Assembly: GCF_014640635.1 (NCBI RefSeq) | Contig: NZ_BMHI01000005.1 | Span: forward strand, 496,001 to 560,000 | Direction: 5' to 3' | Length of the DNA: 64,000 nucleotides | From: Flexivirga endophytica | GTDB lineage: Bacteria; Actinomycetota; Actinomycetes; Actinomycetales; Dermatophilaceae | Shown: positions 24,102 through 33,019 of the stretch, piece after piece | Layout of the letters: each line of letters opens with the position of its first letter | How positions within the stretch are numbered: the first letter of the stretch is position 1 | Notes under the pieces: model-generated | What the model saw: the letters and a program-made list of their open reading frames with translations, nothing else | The model's database searches: none | What the model was told of the DNA's origin: nothing | Made by a program: the position numbers and the translations under genes

Positions 24102-25229
24102 TCAGATCCGGGACAGCGCGAGGGCGAGCCGCACGGTGAAGGCGTCCCGCTGATCGGTCAGGTCGAAGCCGGTCAGTTCGGCGATCCGCCCCAGGCGGTA
24201 GCGCACCGTGTTGGGGTGCACGAACAGCACCCGCGCGGTCGACTCCAGGCTGCCCTCGTCGAGGTAGGCGGCCACCGTGTCGCGCAGCGCGGACCGCTCC
24301 CGCAGGGGGCGGGTCACCTTGTCCACCAAGGCACGCCGGGCGCGCGTGTCACCGGTCAGCGCTCGTTCCGGGAGCAGCTCGCTGGCCGGGCACGGACGGG
24401 GCGCCTGCGGCCACGCCGGCGCGGAGGCGACGCCCGACATTGCTGCGCGGGCGCTGCGGCCTGCGGCATACAGATGGGGGACCTGGGGGCCGACGACGAC
24501 GGCGCCCTCGCCCCACAGGTGTTGGAAGCGGGCAGCGACCGCGAGCCCGTCGTCGACGCCGCCGAGGATGGCGATCAGCAGGTTGCGCTGGACCGACCCG
24601 AGCGCGACCAGGCCCTCGTGGATCGCGTTGCGGCGCAACGTGTCCAGCGTGCCGGTGCCCGGCCCGGGCGGTGCGGCGCCGGCGATCACGATGACCCCGC
24701 GGACCTCGTCCCAGCCGAGCGCGGCCACCCGTGAACGAAGCGCTTCGTCGGCCTCGGCCCGCATCACGGCGTCGACCACCAGCGCCTCGAGGCGGGCGTC
24801 CCAGGCACCGCGTGACTCGGCGGCCTGCGCATAGACATGCGCTGCGGCGAACGCGATCTCGCGCGAGTAGGTCAGCACTGCCTCGCGCAGCTGGTGCTCG
24901 TCGCCGGCCGCCGCGAGTTGCGGCACACGCTCCTCGACGACGTCGATCGCGGTGCGGACCATCTGCAGCGTCTGCTGGAGCGCGATCGAGCGGGTCAGCT
25001 CACGCGGAGCGGTCGCGAAGACATCGATCGGCATCGGGGGACTGGCCTGCGGATCGCGGTACCAGGTGATGAAGGCGTTGATGCCGGCCTGGGCGACCAG
25101 CCCGACCCATGAGCGTTCGTCGGCGGGCAGCCGGCGGTACCACTCGTAGCTGCTCTCCAACCGGGCGATCGCCGCGGTGGACAACTGGTCCGCGCTGCGC
25201 TCGAGCCGGCGGGCGGTCGTGGTCGCCAT
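24102..25229 (-). CDS. fasR: PucR-type fatty acid synthesis regulator FasR
   Basis: This 375-residue regulator has a C-terminal PucR helix-turn-helix (STARVLFVHPNTVRYRLGRIAELTGF). Its long helical N-terminal half starts ERSADQLSTAAIARLESSYEWYRRLPADERSWVGLVAQAGI, a pattern typical of FasR-like proteins encoded next to fabD. In Streptomyces coelicolor this protein is needed for normal transcription of fabD-fabH-acpP-fabF, and the gene order here is the same. The ATG at 25229 matches the family start; the frame extends further up, but without family sequence. Two 15-base direct repeats 17-63 bases before this start may be operator half-sites for autoregulation. Confidence 0.88.
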   Translation of the reverse strand: MATTTARRLERSADQLSTAAIARLESSYEWYRRLPADERSWVGLVAQAGINAFITWYRDPQASPPMPIDVFATAPRELTRSIALQQTLQMVRTAIDVVEERVPQLAAAGDEHQLREAVLTYSREIAFAAAHVYAQAAESRGAWDARLEALVVDAVMRAEADEALRSRVAALGWDEVRGVIVIAGAAPPGPGTGTLDTLRRNAIHEGLVALGSVQRNLLIAILGGVDDGLAVAARFQHLWGEGAVVVGPQVPHLYAAGRSARAAMSGVASAPAWPQAPRPCPASELLPERALTGDTRARRALVDKVTRPLRERSALRDTVAAYLDEGSLESTARVLFVHPNTVRYRLGRIAELTGFDLTDQRDAFTVRLALALSRI

Positions 25230-25245
25230 ACCCACAGCGTATTTG

Positions 25246-25292
25246 TATGACGTCACAGTGCGTCTCACCGCCGTCGCTATGACGCCACAGTG
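25246..25292 (-). repeat. Pair of 15-bp direct repeats in the fasR promoter
   Basis: TATGACGTCACAGTG (25246-25260) and TATGACGCCACAGTG (25278-25292) match at 14 of 15 positions and are 32 bases apart, close to three helical turns. The first contains the palindrome TGACGTCA. They lie immediately upstream of fasR and downstream of manB. Same-face spacing near a start is typical of operator pairs bound by a dimeric regulator, here perhaps FasR itself or another lipid regulator. Confidence 0.55.
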
Positions 25293-25336
25293 TGCTCCGC
25301 TGCCGGATGCTACTGGCCCGTACAGCGGGAGACGGC

Positions 25337-26776
25337 TCATCCGCAGCGGACGGGCGCGGCTTCCCGGATGAGCGCGAGGACGGCGTCCCGCACGCGGAAC
25401 ATCGTGCGTTGATCAGCGGCTTCGACATTGAGCCGCAGCAACGGTTCGGTGTTGCTGGAGCGGACGTTCAGCCACCACATCGACGCGCCGTCGTGGCACA
25501 CGGTCAGCCCGTCGAGGCTGTCCTGGCTGACATGGGGGATGCGGCTCGCCCAGGACCGGATGCGCTGCGTGACTTCGTCGGCGTCGCTCACCCGCGAGTT
25601 GATCTCACCGGACGCGGCGTACGGCGAGTACTGCTCCACCAGACGCGACAGCGGATCGGGTTGGCCGCCGAGAGCGGCGATCACATGCAGCGCCGCGAGC
25701 ATCCCGGTGTCGGCGAACCAGAAGTCGCGGAAGTAGTAGTGCCCGGAGTGCTCCCCGCCGAAGACCGCGTTATTCCGAGCCATCTCCGCCTTGATGAACG
25801 AATGGCCGACCCGAGTGCGGATCGGGTGGGCGCCGAGGTGGTCGATCAGGTCGGGTACAGCGCGCGAACAGATCAGGTTGTGCACCACATGCACCTCGTC
25901 GGCAGGGGTTCCGGACCCGGTCTCCTGGGCGATCTGCCGGGCGGCGATCAGCGCGGTGATCGCCGAGGGGGACACCGGAACGCCTCGCTCGTCGATGACG
26001 AAACACCGGTCCGCGTCGCCGTCGAACGCCAACCCGAGGTCGGCGTGTTCGTGTACCACTGCGGCCTGCAGGTCGAGCAGATTGGCCGGGTCCAACGGGT
26101 TCGCCGGGTGGTTGGGGAAGGTCCCGTCGAGTTCGAAGTACAGCGGAACGATCCGCAGCCGCGGGGCGGGCAGACCGGCGATGTCGCCGAACACGGCCGG
26201 GGCGGTCAGGCCGCTCATCCCGTTCCCGGCATCGACCACGACGGTCAGCGGTCGGATCCGGGTGAGTTCGACGAGGCGACGCAGGAAGGCCGCGTACTCG
26301 CAGAGCAGGTCGACGAGCTCGATGGGGGCGGTGGGCGTGCGCTGCGTGGGCTCGTGGTCCAGTTCGGCCTCGGCGAGTACGCGGATCTGGTCGAGGCCGG
26401 TGTCGATGCTGACGGGACGGGCGCCTGCTCGGCATACCTTGATGCCGTTGTAATCGGCGGGGTTGTGGCTGGCGGTGAACATCGCCCCGGGAGCGTTCAG
26501 GGCCCCGCTGGCGTAGTAGAGCTCGTCGGTCGAGCACAGCCCGATCAGGTCGACGACGACTCCGTGCGCCGTGACGCCGGTCGCGAAACCGTCCGCGAGG
26601 GCCGGCGAACTCGGGCGCATGTCGTGGCCGACGACGACCCGGTGCGCGCGTTCTGGCACCGCGACCACCTGCGCGAAGGCCGAGCCCAGCGCATACGTGG
26701 TGTCGGCGTTCAGTTGCTCTCCAACGATGCCTCGCACGTCGTACGCCTTGACAAGGTCGGCCAGCTGCCCGCTCAT
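25337..26776 (-). CDS. manB: Phosphomannomutase/phosphoglucomutase
   Basis: This 479-residue alpha-D-phosphohexomutase interconverts mannose-6-phosphate and mannose-1-phosphate (and possibly the glucose forms). The active serine lies in MFTASHNPADYNGIK, the Mg2+ loop is AFDGDADRCFVID, the sugar-binding loop GGEHSGHYYF, and the phosphate-binding loop RSSNTEPLLRLN near the C-terminus. The start ATG overlaps the manA stop by four bases, so manA-manB is one coupled operon. It supplies mannose-1-phosphate for GDP-mannose. It diverges, through manA, from the mannosyltransferase operon at 28382-38625, which would use that GDP-mannose. Confidence 0.9.
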   Translation of the reverse strand: MSGQLADLVKAYDVRGIVGEQLNADTTYALGSAFAQVVAVPERAHRVVVGHDMRPSSPALADGFATGVTAHGVVVDLIGLCSTDELYYASGALNAPGAMFTASHNPADYNGIKVCRAGARPVSIDTGLDQIRVLAEAELDHEPTQRTPTAPIELVDLLCEYAAFLRRLVELTRIRPLTVVVDAGNGMSGLTAPAVFGDIAGLPAPRLRIVPLYFELDGTFPNHPANPLDPANLLDLQAAVVHEHADLGLAFDGDADRCFVIDERGVPVSPSAITALIAARQIAQETGSGTPADEVHVVHNLICSRAVPDLIDHLGAHPIRTRVGHSFIKAEMARNNAVFGGEHSGHYYFRDFWFADTGMLAALHVIAALGGQPDPLSRLVEQYSPYAASGEINSRVSDADEVTQRIRSWASRIPHVSQDSLDGLTVCHDGASMWWLNVRSSNTEPLLRLNVEAADQRTMFRVRDAVLALIREAAPVRCG

Positions 26777-27987
26777 GACCGCGCCCCGGTCGCGCTCAGT
26801 CGTGCACCCACCACGGTGTTCGGTCGAGCCGCGGCCCGACCCTTGATGACGCCGGGCCGGGCGAGGTAGACCTCGCCCGGACCGACGACGGTGACCGGAG
26901 ATTCGGTAGCCGGCAGGAAGCAGCATTGGCCCGGAGCAAGTTGCAGCTTCTGGTCGCTACCGGACAACCGGACGGGTGCCCCGAGAGCGAGTGCGATCCG
27001 TGGGGTTCCTTGCCCGGGGAGCATCACACCGGTGGCGCCGCCGCCGACGTGATGCAGCGCGAAATGCGTCTGCCACCGGACCGGCCAGGTCCGGGTGCGC
27101 CCGCTGCAGATCGGGGCCGGTGCCGTCGGTTGCCGTGCGGTGTCCACGATGCGCAGCAGCTCGGCGACATTCGTCGGCTTGCCGGTCAGTCCGGCACGGA
27201 CCACGTTGTCGCTGTTGGCCTGTATCTCGACGGCGGTCCCGGACAGGTAAGCGTGCAGGACACCTGGCGAGAGATACATCAACGTCCCAGGAGTGAGCAC
27301 CCGGTAGCGCATCATCAGCAGGACGACCAGACCGATGTCGTCCGGGTGCTGCCGTGCCGCCCGCTGCACGGCAAGCACTGCCGGGTCGTTGCCTTCGTGG
27401 CGCAAGGAGGTCACGGTGTCGGCACTCAGCTGCCGGCCCACCGCGTCCGGTAGCCGCAACAGCCGACCCAGCAGTGCCCGCATCGGATCCGGGTCGGTGG
27501 CCGATTGCCGGGTCAGGCTCGTCAGCAAGGGGATCCGGAGCGAGGTCAGCCGCTCCTGTAATTGCGGGAAGGGGCGCAGCCCCGCACACACCTCGAAGCG
27601 GGTCAACGCGAGCACGGCCTCCGGTTTGCCCCACAGATCCGGGTAGGTCGTTGAAGGCGCGCTCTGGACCTGTGTGGTGCTCGGGTGGCATTGGATCGAC
27701 AAGGGGGCCTCGACGGCCAGGACCTTCAGGAGGAACGGCAAACGCGGCCCGAACCGGGATGCGCATGCCGGACCCATCGCCGCGACGGGATCGGACCGGA
27801 TCACACCGTCCAACGTCCGGGTGGCCGAGACGCCCGGAAGCAGCAGCGTCGCCGACGCGATCGGGTGCGCCCCGATCCACAGCTCGGCTTCCGGCTGCTG
27901 AGTGGGATGGGGGCGGCCGGTCAGGCGTGCGAGCACGGTGTGCGACCCCCAGGGATAGTTGCGGACCTGCGGTGCCAGCCGATACAT
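26773..27987 (-). CDS. manA: Mannose-6-phosphate isomerase
   Basis: This 404-residue type I phosphomannose isomerase interconverts fructose-6-phosphate and mannose-6-phosphate. Signs are the N-terminal NYPWGSHTVLA, the metal-binding LSIQCHPST, KPEAVLALTRFEVCAGLRP, and YLSPGVLHAYLSGTAVEIQANSDNVVRAGLTGK, where further metal ligands sit. The usual motif is QVHP; the change to QCHP keeps the Gln and His ligands. GGAAGGAG precedes the ATG. It is the first gene of manA-manB and is divergent from the large glycosyltransferase gene across 394 bases, which suggests shared control of mannose supply and use. Confidence 0.9.
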   Translation of the reverse strand: MYRLAPQVRNYPWGSHTVLARLTGRPHPTQQPEAELWIGAHPIASATLLLPGVSATRTLDGVIRSDPVAAMGPACASRFGPRLPFLLKVLAVEAPLSIQCHPSTTQVQSAPSTTYPDLWGKPEAVLALTRFEVCAGLRPFPQLQERLTSLRIPLLTSLTRQSATDPDPMRALLGRLLRLPDAVGRQLSADTVTSLRHEGNDPAVLAVQRAARQHPDDIGLVVLLMMRYRVLTPGTLMYLSPGVLHAYLSGTAVEIQANSDNVVRAGLTGKPTNVAELLRIVDTARQPTAPAPICSGRTRTWPVRWQTHFALHHVGGGATGVMLPGQGTPRIALALGAPVRLSGSDQKLQLAPGQCCFLPATESPVTVVGPGEVYLARPGVIKGRAAARPNTVVGARLSATGARS

Positions 27988-28381
27988 GGCGCGGTCTCCT
28001 TCCCGGCGGCTTCGAGCACGCCCGAGCGTCTGGTCTCGTGCGGCGACAGCTTGCCCGCGTCCTCACGCTGTTCCCATGGCCGGCGCCCGACGTTTCCGTG
28101 TACGCGGCGTGACTCGCCGGTGACAGTTGCGTGAAGACGTCGGAAAGCATCCCGAGACGACGAATACGCGCCGTTCCGCGGTGACTCGACCGCATCACTC
28201 GTCAGGCCGCAGCGGGGCAGGCCACTCCGCGGCCCGGATCCGGTGACGAACGACGAAGTAACGAAACGGCATCGGCACCGAGCGGTCACGGCTGCGCCCA
28301 TGCCGTGGCCACGCGTCGATCAGGTGCCTGGTGGCTCACTTGTGCGACATCGGCGTCAAGTTGCACCTGGAGGAGGGGGAC
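27988..28381. other. Divergent promoter region between manA and the mannosyltransferase operon
   Basis: These 394 bases hold the manA ribosome site on the left and a very strong ribosome site, GGAGGAGGGGGA (28369-28380), on the right. The middle (about 28080-28270) is mixed in composition and must contain promoters for both directions, but I cannot pick clear hexamers. Open frames here lack ribosome sites. I see no hairpin or riboswitch. Confidence 0.5.
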
Positions 28382-30889
28382 ATGAACTATCGGTCCGAAG
28401 ACGGTCGTGAGGCCTGGCCCTACCTGGCCGCTACGACGGTCAATGAGCGGCCGGCGAGTGGCGGCCCCGGGGACGTCGCTTCGGTCAGCTCCATCGGCCG
28501 CTCGGAAATCCCACCGCATCAACTCCATGTGCCAACGGTGCCGGACGTGTGCGTGATAGTTCCGACCCGCAACGAGAGCGCCAACGTCGCACCGCTGGTC
28601 GATCGATTGAGCAGCGGACTGGCCCATCTGACCGCGCAGGTCGTCTTCGTCGACGACAGCGCGGACGACACTCCCGAGCAGATCCGTCAGATCGTCGCCA
28701 CCGCAACGATGCCGGTTCGTCTGATCCGTCGCGGTCCCGGCGAGCGCGCCGGAGGACTCGGCTCGGCGGTGGCCGCAGGGCTGGCCGCGGCGGTCGAAGC
28801 GGGCGCCACCTGGGCGGTGGTCATGGACGGCGACCTGCAACATCCACCGGAGGTCGTAGCGGATCTGGTCCGTGCCGGCGTCGCCGCGGATGCCGAACTG
28901 GTGGTCGCCAGCCGGTACCTCGACGGCGGCAGCACCGTCGGATTGGCCGACGCGGCCCGGGTCGCGGTGTCGGCGGGCGCGACCCGACTCACCAGGCTCG
29001 CCTTCCCACGGCGGATGTCCGCGTGCACCGACCCGATGAGCGGGTTCTTCGCGGTGCGCCTGGCGTCGCTTGACCTGGACCGGCTGCAGCCGCGCGGCTT
29101 CAAGGTCCTGCTGGAGATCATCGCCCGATCTCCCCGGATGCGGATCGCCGAAGTGCCCTTCACCTTCGGGTCACGAACCAGCGGGCAGTCGAAGGCAACG
29201 TGGCGCGAGGGCGTGCTGTTCGCGCGTCGTCTCATGAGTCTGCGTGTTGCCGGCTGTCTGGGTCGGTATGGCGGGAAGGTTGCCGCGTTGAGCGGCTTCG
29301 CCGCGGTCGGCGCCACCGGGATCGCGGTCAACACCATCGCGTTGTGGGCCGTGGTCACCATCGTCGGAGCACCACTGTTGCTCGCGGCGGTGACGGCCAC
29401 GCAGCTTTCGACCGCGTGGAACTTCGTCCTGACCGACACCCTCGTCTTCCGCGGTCCCAAGTCCCGACCGTTCTGGCTACGTCTGGGCGGTTTCGCGCTG
29501 ATCAACAATGCCGTCCTGCTGTTGCGCCTGCCACTGCTGTCGTGGCTCTCCTTCCATGCGGGCCTCCACTACCTGACCGCGAACGCAGTGACCCTGCTGG
29601 CCGCGTTCGCCGTCCGGTACCTCATCTCCGATCTGTTCCTATTTGCTACTGGGAGAACGATGTCCACCATCAACCGCACCCATGAGAGCCCGATCTCCAC
29701 CTCACCTCAGCGACCTGGCGTCGACCGGGTCGCGGACGCCGACCCGATGCCATCGGCCGCGGTGCGCAACGGCCCGACCGATCTGGTCGTGGACCTGCGG
29801 CCCGCCGGTCCGCCGCCGGTGCGCGTCACCCAGGGGAGGCTGCGGTGGCGTTACGACATACACGGTCTGGTCACGGTCGGCTCGGTCAGCCGGCTGTCCG
29901 AGCTGGACTGCTTCGCCACTCCGGACGCCACCGGCCCGTTCGACATAGAAATCAGGGGTGGGTTCCTGAAGCGTCCACACGTGCGGTCCCGGGCGAGAGT
30001 CACGCAATACGCGGCTCCGGCGGTCTCCTACGAGGAGCACACGGCACGCCTCGGCACGGACTTCATGATCGAGATGTCGCCACGCATCAACGTCACCGTC
30101 GGACCGATGCTGGTCGCGTCGCCCCACGTGTTGTACACCAACGTGGTCGAAGCGTTGCTGCGGTTCGTGCTGGTGGCGCGGGGCCGGGTCCTGTTGCACT
30201 CGGCCTGCCTGGACCTGGACGGGCAGGGCGTGATGCTGTCGGCGCGCACCGACACCGGCAAGACCGGCACCGTGCTGCGGTTGCTGCGCGAGAGGGGCGG
30301 TGGCTTCCTGTCCGACGACATGACCATCCTCAGCGCCGACGGGACCGCCTGGAGCTTTCCAAAGCCGATGACGATCAGCCAGCACACGCTGCGAGCCGTC
30401 GAGGCAGGCGACCTGACCCGTGCCGAGTGGCGACGCCTGCGGCTGCAGAGCCGGTTGCACTCCAAGCAGGGACGAGGCATCGGCTGCCGGATGGGCGAAT
30501 GGAACGTCCCGATCATGTGCCTGAACGCGCTGACCCAATTGGTTGTGCCACCACCGAAATACGGCGTGGAGCGGCTGGTGCCGTGCCGGCAGCAGGCGGC
30601 CGTCACGGTCGCTGAACTGTTCATCATCGAGCGCGGCCGGGCCGGTCTCGAATCGATCGGTGCCGAGGCCCTCATCGACGAGTTGATCGACAACACCGAC
30701 GACGCCTATCAGTTCCCGCCGTTCCGGTACTTCGCACCGGCACTGGTCATCGACGGCGCCGACTACGAGCAATTGCGCGCCACGGAGCGCCGCATCCTCA
30801 CGCAGGCGATGCGACGGGTGCGGGCTCGACGGCTGGTCAGCTCGGACTTCGACTGGGCCGACCGGATACCGGCCCTGACGGACTGCTGA
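28382..30889 (+). CDS. Polyprenol-phosphate mannosyltransferase-GtrA fused to an HPr-kinase-like domain
   Basis: This 835-residue protein has three parts. Residues about 54-280 are a GT2 glycosyltransferase of the Dpm1 type (VCVIVPTRNESANV, DGDLQHPPE, SKATWREGV), which moves mannose from GDP-mannose to polyprenol phosphate. Residues about 300-425 are a GtrA membrane domain of four helices, thought to flip the lipid-linked sugar. Residues about 450-835 hold an HPr-kinase/PEP-carboxykinase-like domain with LLHSACLDLDGQGVML, the P-loop SARTDTGKTGT (Lys627) and FLSDDMTIL. The first two domains are a known pairing; I know of no described link to the third. The start is set by GGAGGAGGGGGA just before the ATG. 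MSTINRT at residue 427 could be a secondary internal start. Confidence 0.85.
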   Translation: MNYRSEDGREAWPYLAATTVNERPASGGPGDVASVSSIGRSEIPPHQLHVPTVPDVCVIVPTRNESANVAPLVDRLSSGLAHLTAQVVFVDDSADDTPEQIRQIVATATMPVRLIRRGPGERAGGLGSAVAAGLAAAVEAGATWAVVMDGDLQHPPEVVADLVRAGVAADAELVVASRYLDGGSTVGLADAARVAVSAGATRLTRLAFPRRMSACTDPMSGFFAVRLASLDLDRLQPRGFKVLLEIIARSPRMRIAEVPFTFGSRTSGQSKATWREGVLFARRLMSLRVAGCLGRYGGKVAALSGFAAVGATGIAVNTIALWAVVTIVGAPLLLAAVTATQLSTAWNFVLTDTLVFRGPKSRPFWLRLGGFALINNAVLLLRLPLLSWLSFHAGLHYLTANAVTLLAAFAVRYLISDLFLFATGRTMSTINRTHESPISTSPQRPGVDRVADADPMPSAAVRNGPTDLVVDLRPAGPPPVRVTQGRLRWRYDIHGLVTVGSVSRLSELDCFATPDATGPFDIEIRGGFLKRPHVRSRARVTQYAAPAVSYEEHTARLGTDFMIEMSPRINVTVGPMLVASPHVLYTNVVEALLRFVLVARGRVLLHSACLDLDGQGVMLSARTDTGKTGTVLRLLRERGGGFLSDDMTILSADGTAWSFPKPMTISQHTLRAVEAGDLTRAEWRRLRLQSRLHSKQGRGIGCRMGEWNVPIMCLNALTQLVVPPPKYGVERLVPCRQQAAVTVAELFIIERGRAGLESIGAEALIDELIDNTDDAYQFPPFRYFAPALVIDGADYEQLRATERRILTQAMRRVRARRLVSSDFDWADRIPALTDC

Positions 30890-30907
30890 GAGCAGGAGGC
30901 GGAGGAG

Positions 30908-33019
30908 ATGATGGGCACCGGCCGACGGCGCGCTCTGCGCGCTGCGACGACCGTGATTGTCGCTGCGGTCCTGGCGCTCGTCGGGGCGGGCGCGGTCGGA
31001 GCCAGCCCGGCCGCTTCGCCGCTGAACGCCCACCTGTCGCGGGCGCCGTACCTGACCGACCTCGTCGGACTGGGTGTGGCCGTGAACTTCGCTACCGACC
31101 GATCCGCGACCAACGCGACGGTGACCTACGGCCCGGTCACGACCGCCGGCTGCACCCTCGCGACAACACTGGTGCCCAGCCGCAAGTCGGTCACGGTCGG
31201 GACCGTCAGCGAGTATCAGTGGACCGCCCACCTCAGCCTGCCGACGACCGGAACCTATTGCTACCGCGTCTTTCTCGACGGTACGGACCTCATGGCGGGT
31301 AACCCGTCACCGACCTTCGTCACCCAGCAGCAGCCGGGGGACACCTCACCATTCACCTTCGACGTGATGGGCGACTGGGGCATGGTCAATGCGGACGGAA
31401 CCAACCCCGACGCGGCGAACGTGATGAGTCAGGTCGCGGCCAGCGGAGCACGCTTCATGGTCACTGTCGGTGACAACGGGTACCCGAGCGGCAACCAGGT
31501 CAACTACGGCGACCTGCAGCAGACGGGGGCCAGCACCAGTGCGATCTTCGGTCCCCGCTTCTGGACGGTCCCGAGCCCGAACACCCCGATCTTCACCGCT
31601 GCTGGGAACCACGGTCTGTCGGGCACCTCGCACACGGACCTGACCACGTGGACCCAGGACTCCGCCGTCGCCGGGTCGAACGGTCGCTACCAGGACGACG
31701 TCTACTGCTGTGTCAACGGCACGTTCTCGTCCCATTACGCCAGTGAGTGGTACGCCTTCACCGCGGGCGGCGCTCGCTTCTACGTGCTGGATGCCGCCTG
31801 GGGCGACACCAACAAGGGCACCGCCACGCCATACGCGAACGACGCAGCGGCCCACTGGGCACCCGGTGCTCCCGAGTATCAGTGGCTGCTGGCGGACCTC
31901 GCGTCACACCCCACCCAGCTCAAGTTCGCGTTCTTCCACTACCCCTTGTATGCCGACAACCTCACCCAGTCCTCGGACACTTACCTCAGCGGTCCGAACA
32001 ATCTCGAGGGCGTGCTGGGCGCGCACGGCGTCCAGATGGTCTTCAACGGGCACGCGCACCTCTACCAGCGCAACCTGCCCAGCGCGCCGGGGATGCCGGT
32101 CAGCTACGTCACCGGCGGAGGTGGAGGCACTCTGGAGCCCGTCGGCCCGTGCAGTCCTGTCGACGCCTACGGCCGCGGTTGGTCGCCGACCAAATCGAGT
32201 GGGACCGCCTGCGGGGCCGCGACCCGCCCGGCATCGGGGACGCAGGTCTATCACTTCCTGAAGGTGACCGTCTCGGGGACGCAGGTCACGGTCGCGCCGA
32301 CCGACTCGCTGGGGCGCACCTTCGACGTGCAGACCTATCAGTTCCCGCTCTCCGCCGGGCAACCGCCGGCCGGACCGGTGTTCGCCGACGATTTCGAGGC
32401 CGGGAACATGGGTGCCTGGAGCAGCTCCGCCGGGCTGATCGTCGAGAGTGACCTGGTCCACGCCGGTTCCCTTGCCGCGCGCGGCAACACCACGAACGGC
32501 GCCACCTACGCCAAGAAGTCCCTCCCGGGTCGGTACGCGGACGGTTACGGCCAGGTGTGGTTCGCGATCGTGTCCCAGCAGGCACAGGTCAACCTGCTGC
32601 GCCTGCGGGACGCGTCCGGGGCATCGCTCGCGTACGCGTACGTCACCGCGGGCGGGCACCTCGGCATACACAACGACAGCACCGGATCGTCGGTGACCAG
32701 CACCGTGACGGTCACACCCGGTTGGCACGCGCTCGAGGTCCGTCGCGCAGTCGACACGACGGCGGGCACAGCGACTGGACGGCTGGAGGTATGGCTGGAC
32801 GGCGCGCCGGTCGCGTCGCTGTCCTCGGCAGCCGCGGACGTCGGCACGGCCCCGAACGCCGCGTTGCAGATCGGGGACACCCAGACGGGCCGCACGTATG
32901 ACGTGGCGTTCGACGACGCGTCGTTCGCGCCGACGTGGATGGCGCCGAACGCGGTCGCAGCCTCGAATGCGCTGTCGTCGGATCTGCGCGCTGTCGCCCT
33001 GCGCCCGGGCGTCCGGTGA
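30908..33019 (+). CDS. Secreted purple-acid-type metallophosphoesterase
   Basis: This 703-residue exported enzyme has a signal peptide (ALRAATTVIVAAVLALVGAGAVGA) and a fibronectin-like purple acid phosphatase N-domain (about 40-140). The calcineurin-like metal centre follows: DVMGDWG, TVGDNGY, AAGNHG, FFHYPLY and NGHAHLYQR, all the expected ligands. Residues about 500-690 form a beta-sandwich resembling LamG/polysaccharide-binding domains (DDFEAGNMGAWSS... GWHALEVRRAVD). It should remove phosphate from an extracellular compound, perhaps a phosphorylated glycan. A ribosome site GAGGCGGAGG precedes it, and its stop overlaps the GTG start of the next gene. Confidence 0.85.
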   Translation: MMGTGRRRALRAATTVIVAAVLALVGAGAVGASPAASPLNAHLSRAPYLTDLVGLGVAVNFATDRSATNATVTYGPVTTAGCTLATTLVPSRKSVTVGTVSEYQWTAHLSLPTTGTYCYRVFLDGTDLMAGNPSPTFVTQQQPGDTSPFTFDVMGDWGMVNADGTNPDAANVMSQVAASGARFMVTVGDNGYPSGNQVNYGDLQQTGASTSAIFGPRFWTVPSPNTPIFTAAGNHGLSGTSHTDLTTWTQDSAVAGSNGRYQDDVYCCVNGTFSSHYASEWYAFTAGGARFYVLDAAWGDTNKGTATPYANDAAAHWAPGAPEYQWLLADLASHPTQLKFAFFHYPLYADNLTQSSDTYLSGPNNLEGVLGAHGVQMVFNGHAHLYQRNLPSAPGMPVSYVTGGGGGTLEPVGPCSPVDAYGRGWSPTKSSGTACGAATRPASGTQVYHFLKVTVSGTQVTVAPTDSLGRTFDVQTYQFPLSAGQPPAGPVFADDFEAGNMGAWSSSAGLIVESDLVHAGSLAARGNTTNGATYAKKSLPGRYADGYGQVWFAIVSQQAQVNLLRLRDASGASLAYAYVTAGGHLGIHNDSTGSSVTSTVTVTPGWHALEVRRAVDTTAGTATGRLEVWLDGAPVASLSSAAADVGTAPNAALQIGDTQTGRTYDVAFDDASFAPTWMAPNAVAASNALSSDLRAVALRPGVR

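Noticed and set aside
29702-31231. 509-residue minus-strand open frame
   Set aside because: It is antisense to the mannosyltransferase fusion and phosphatase genes, with shadow composition.
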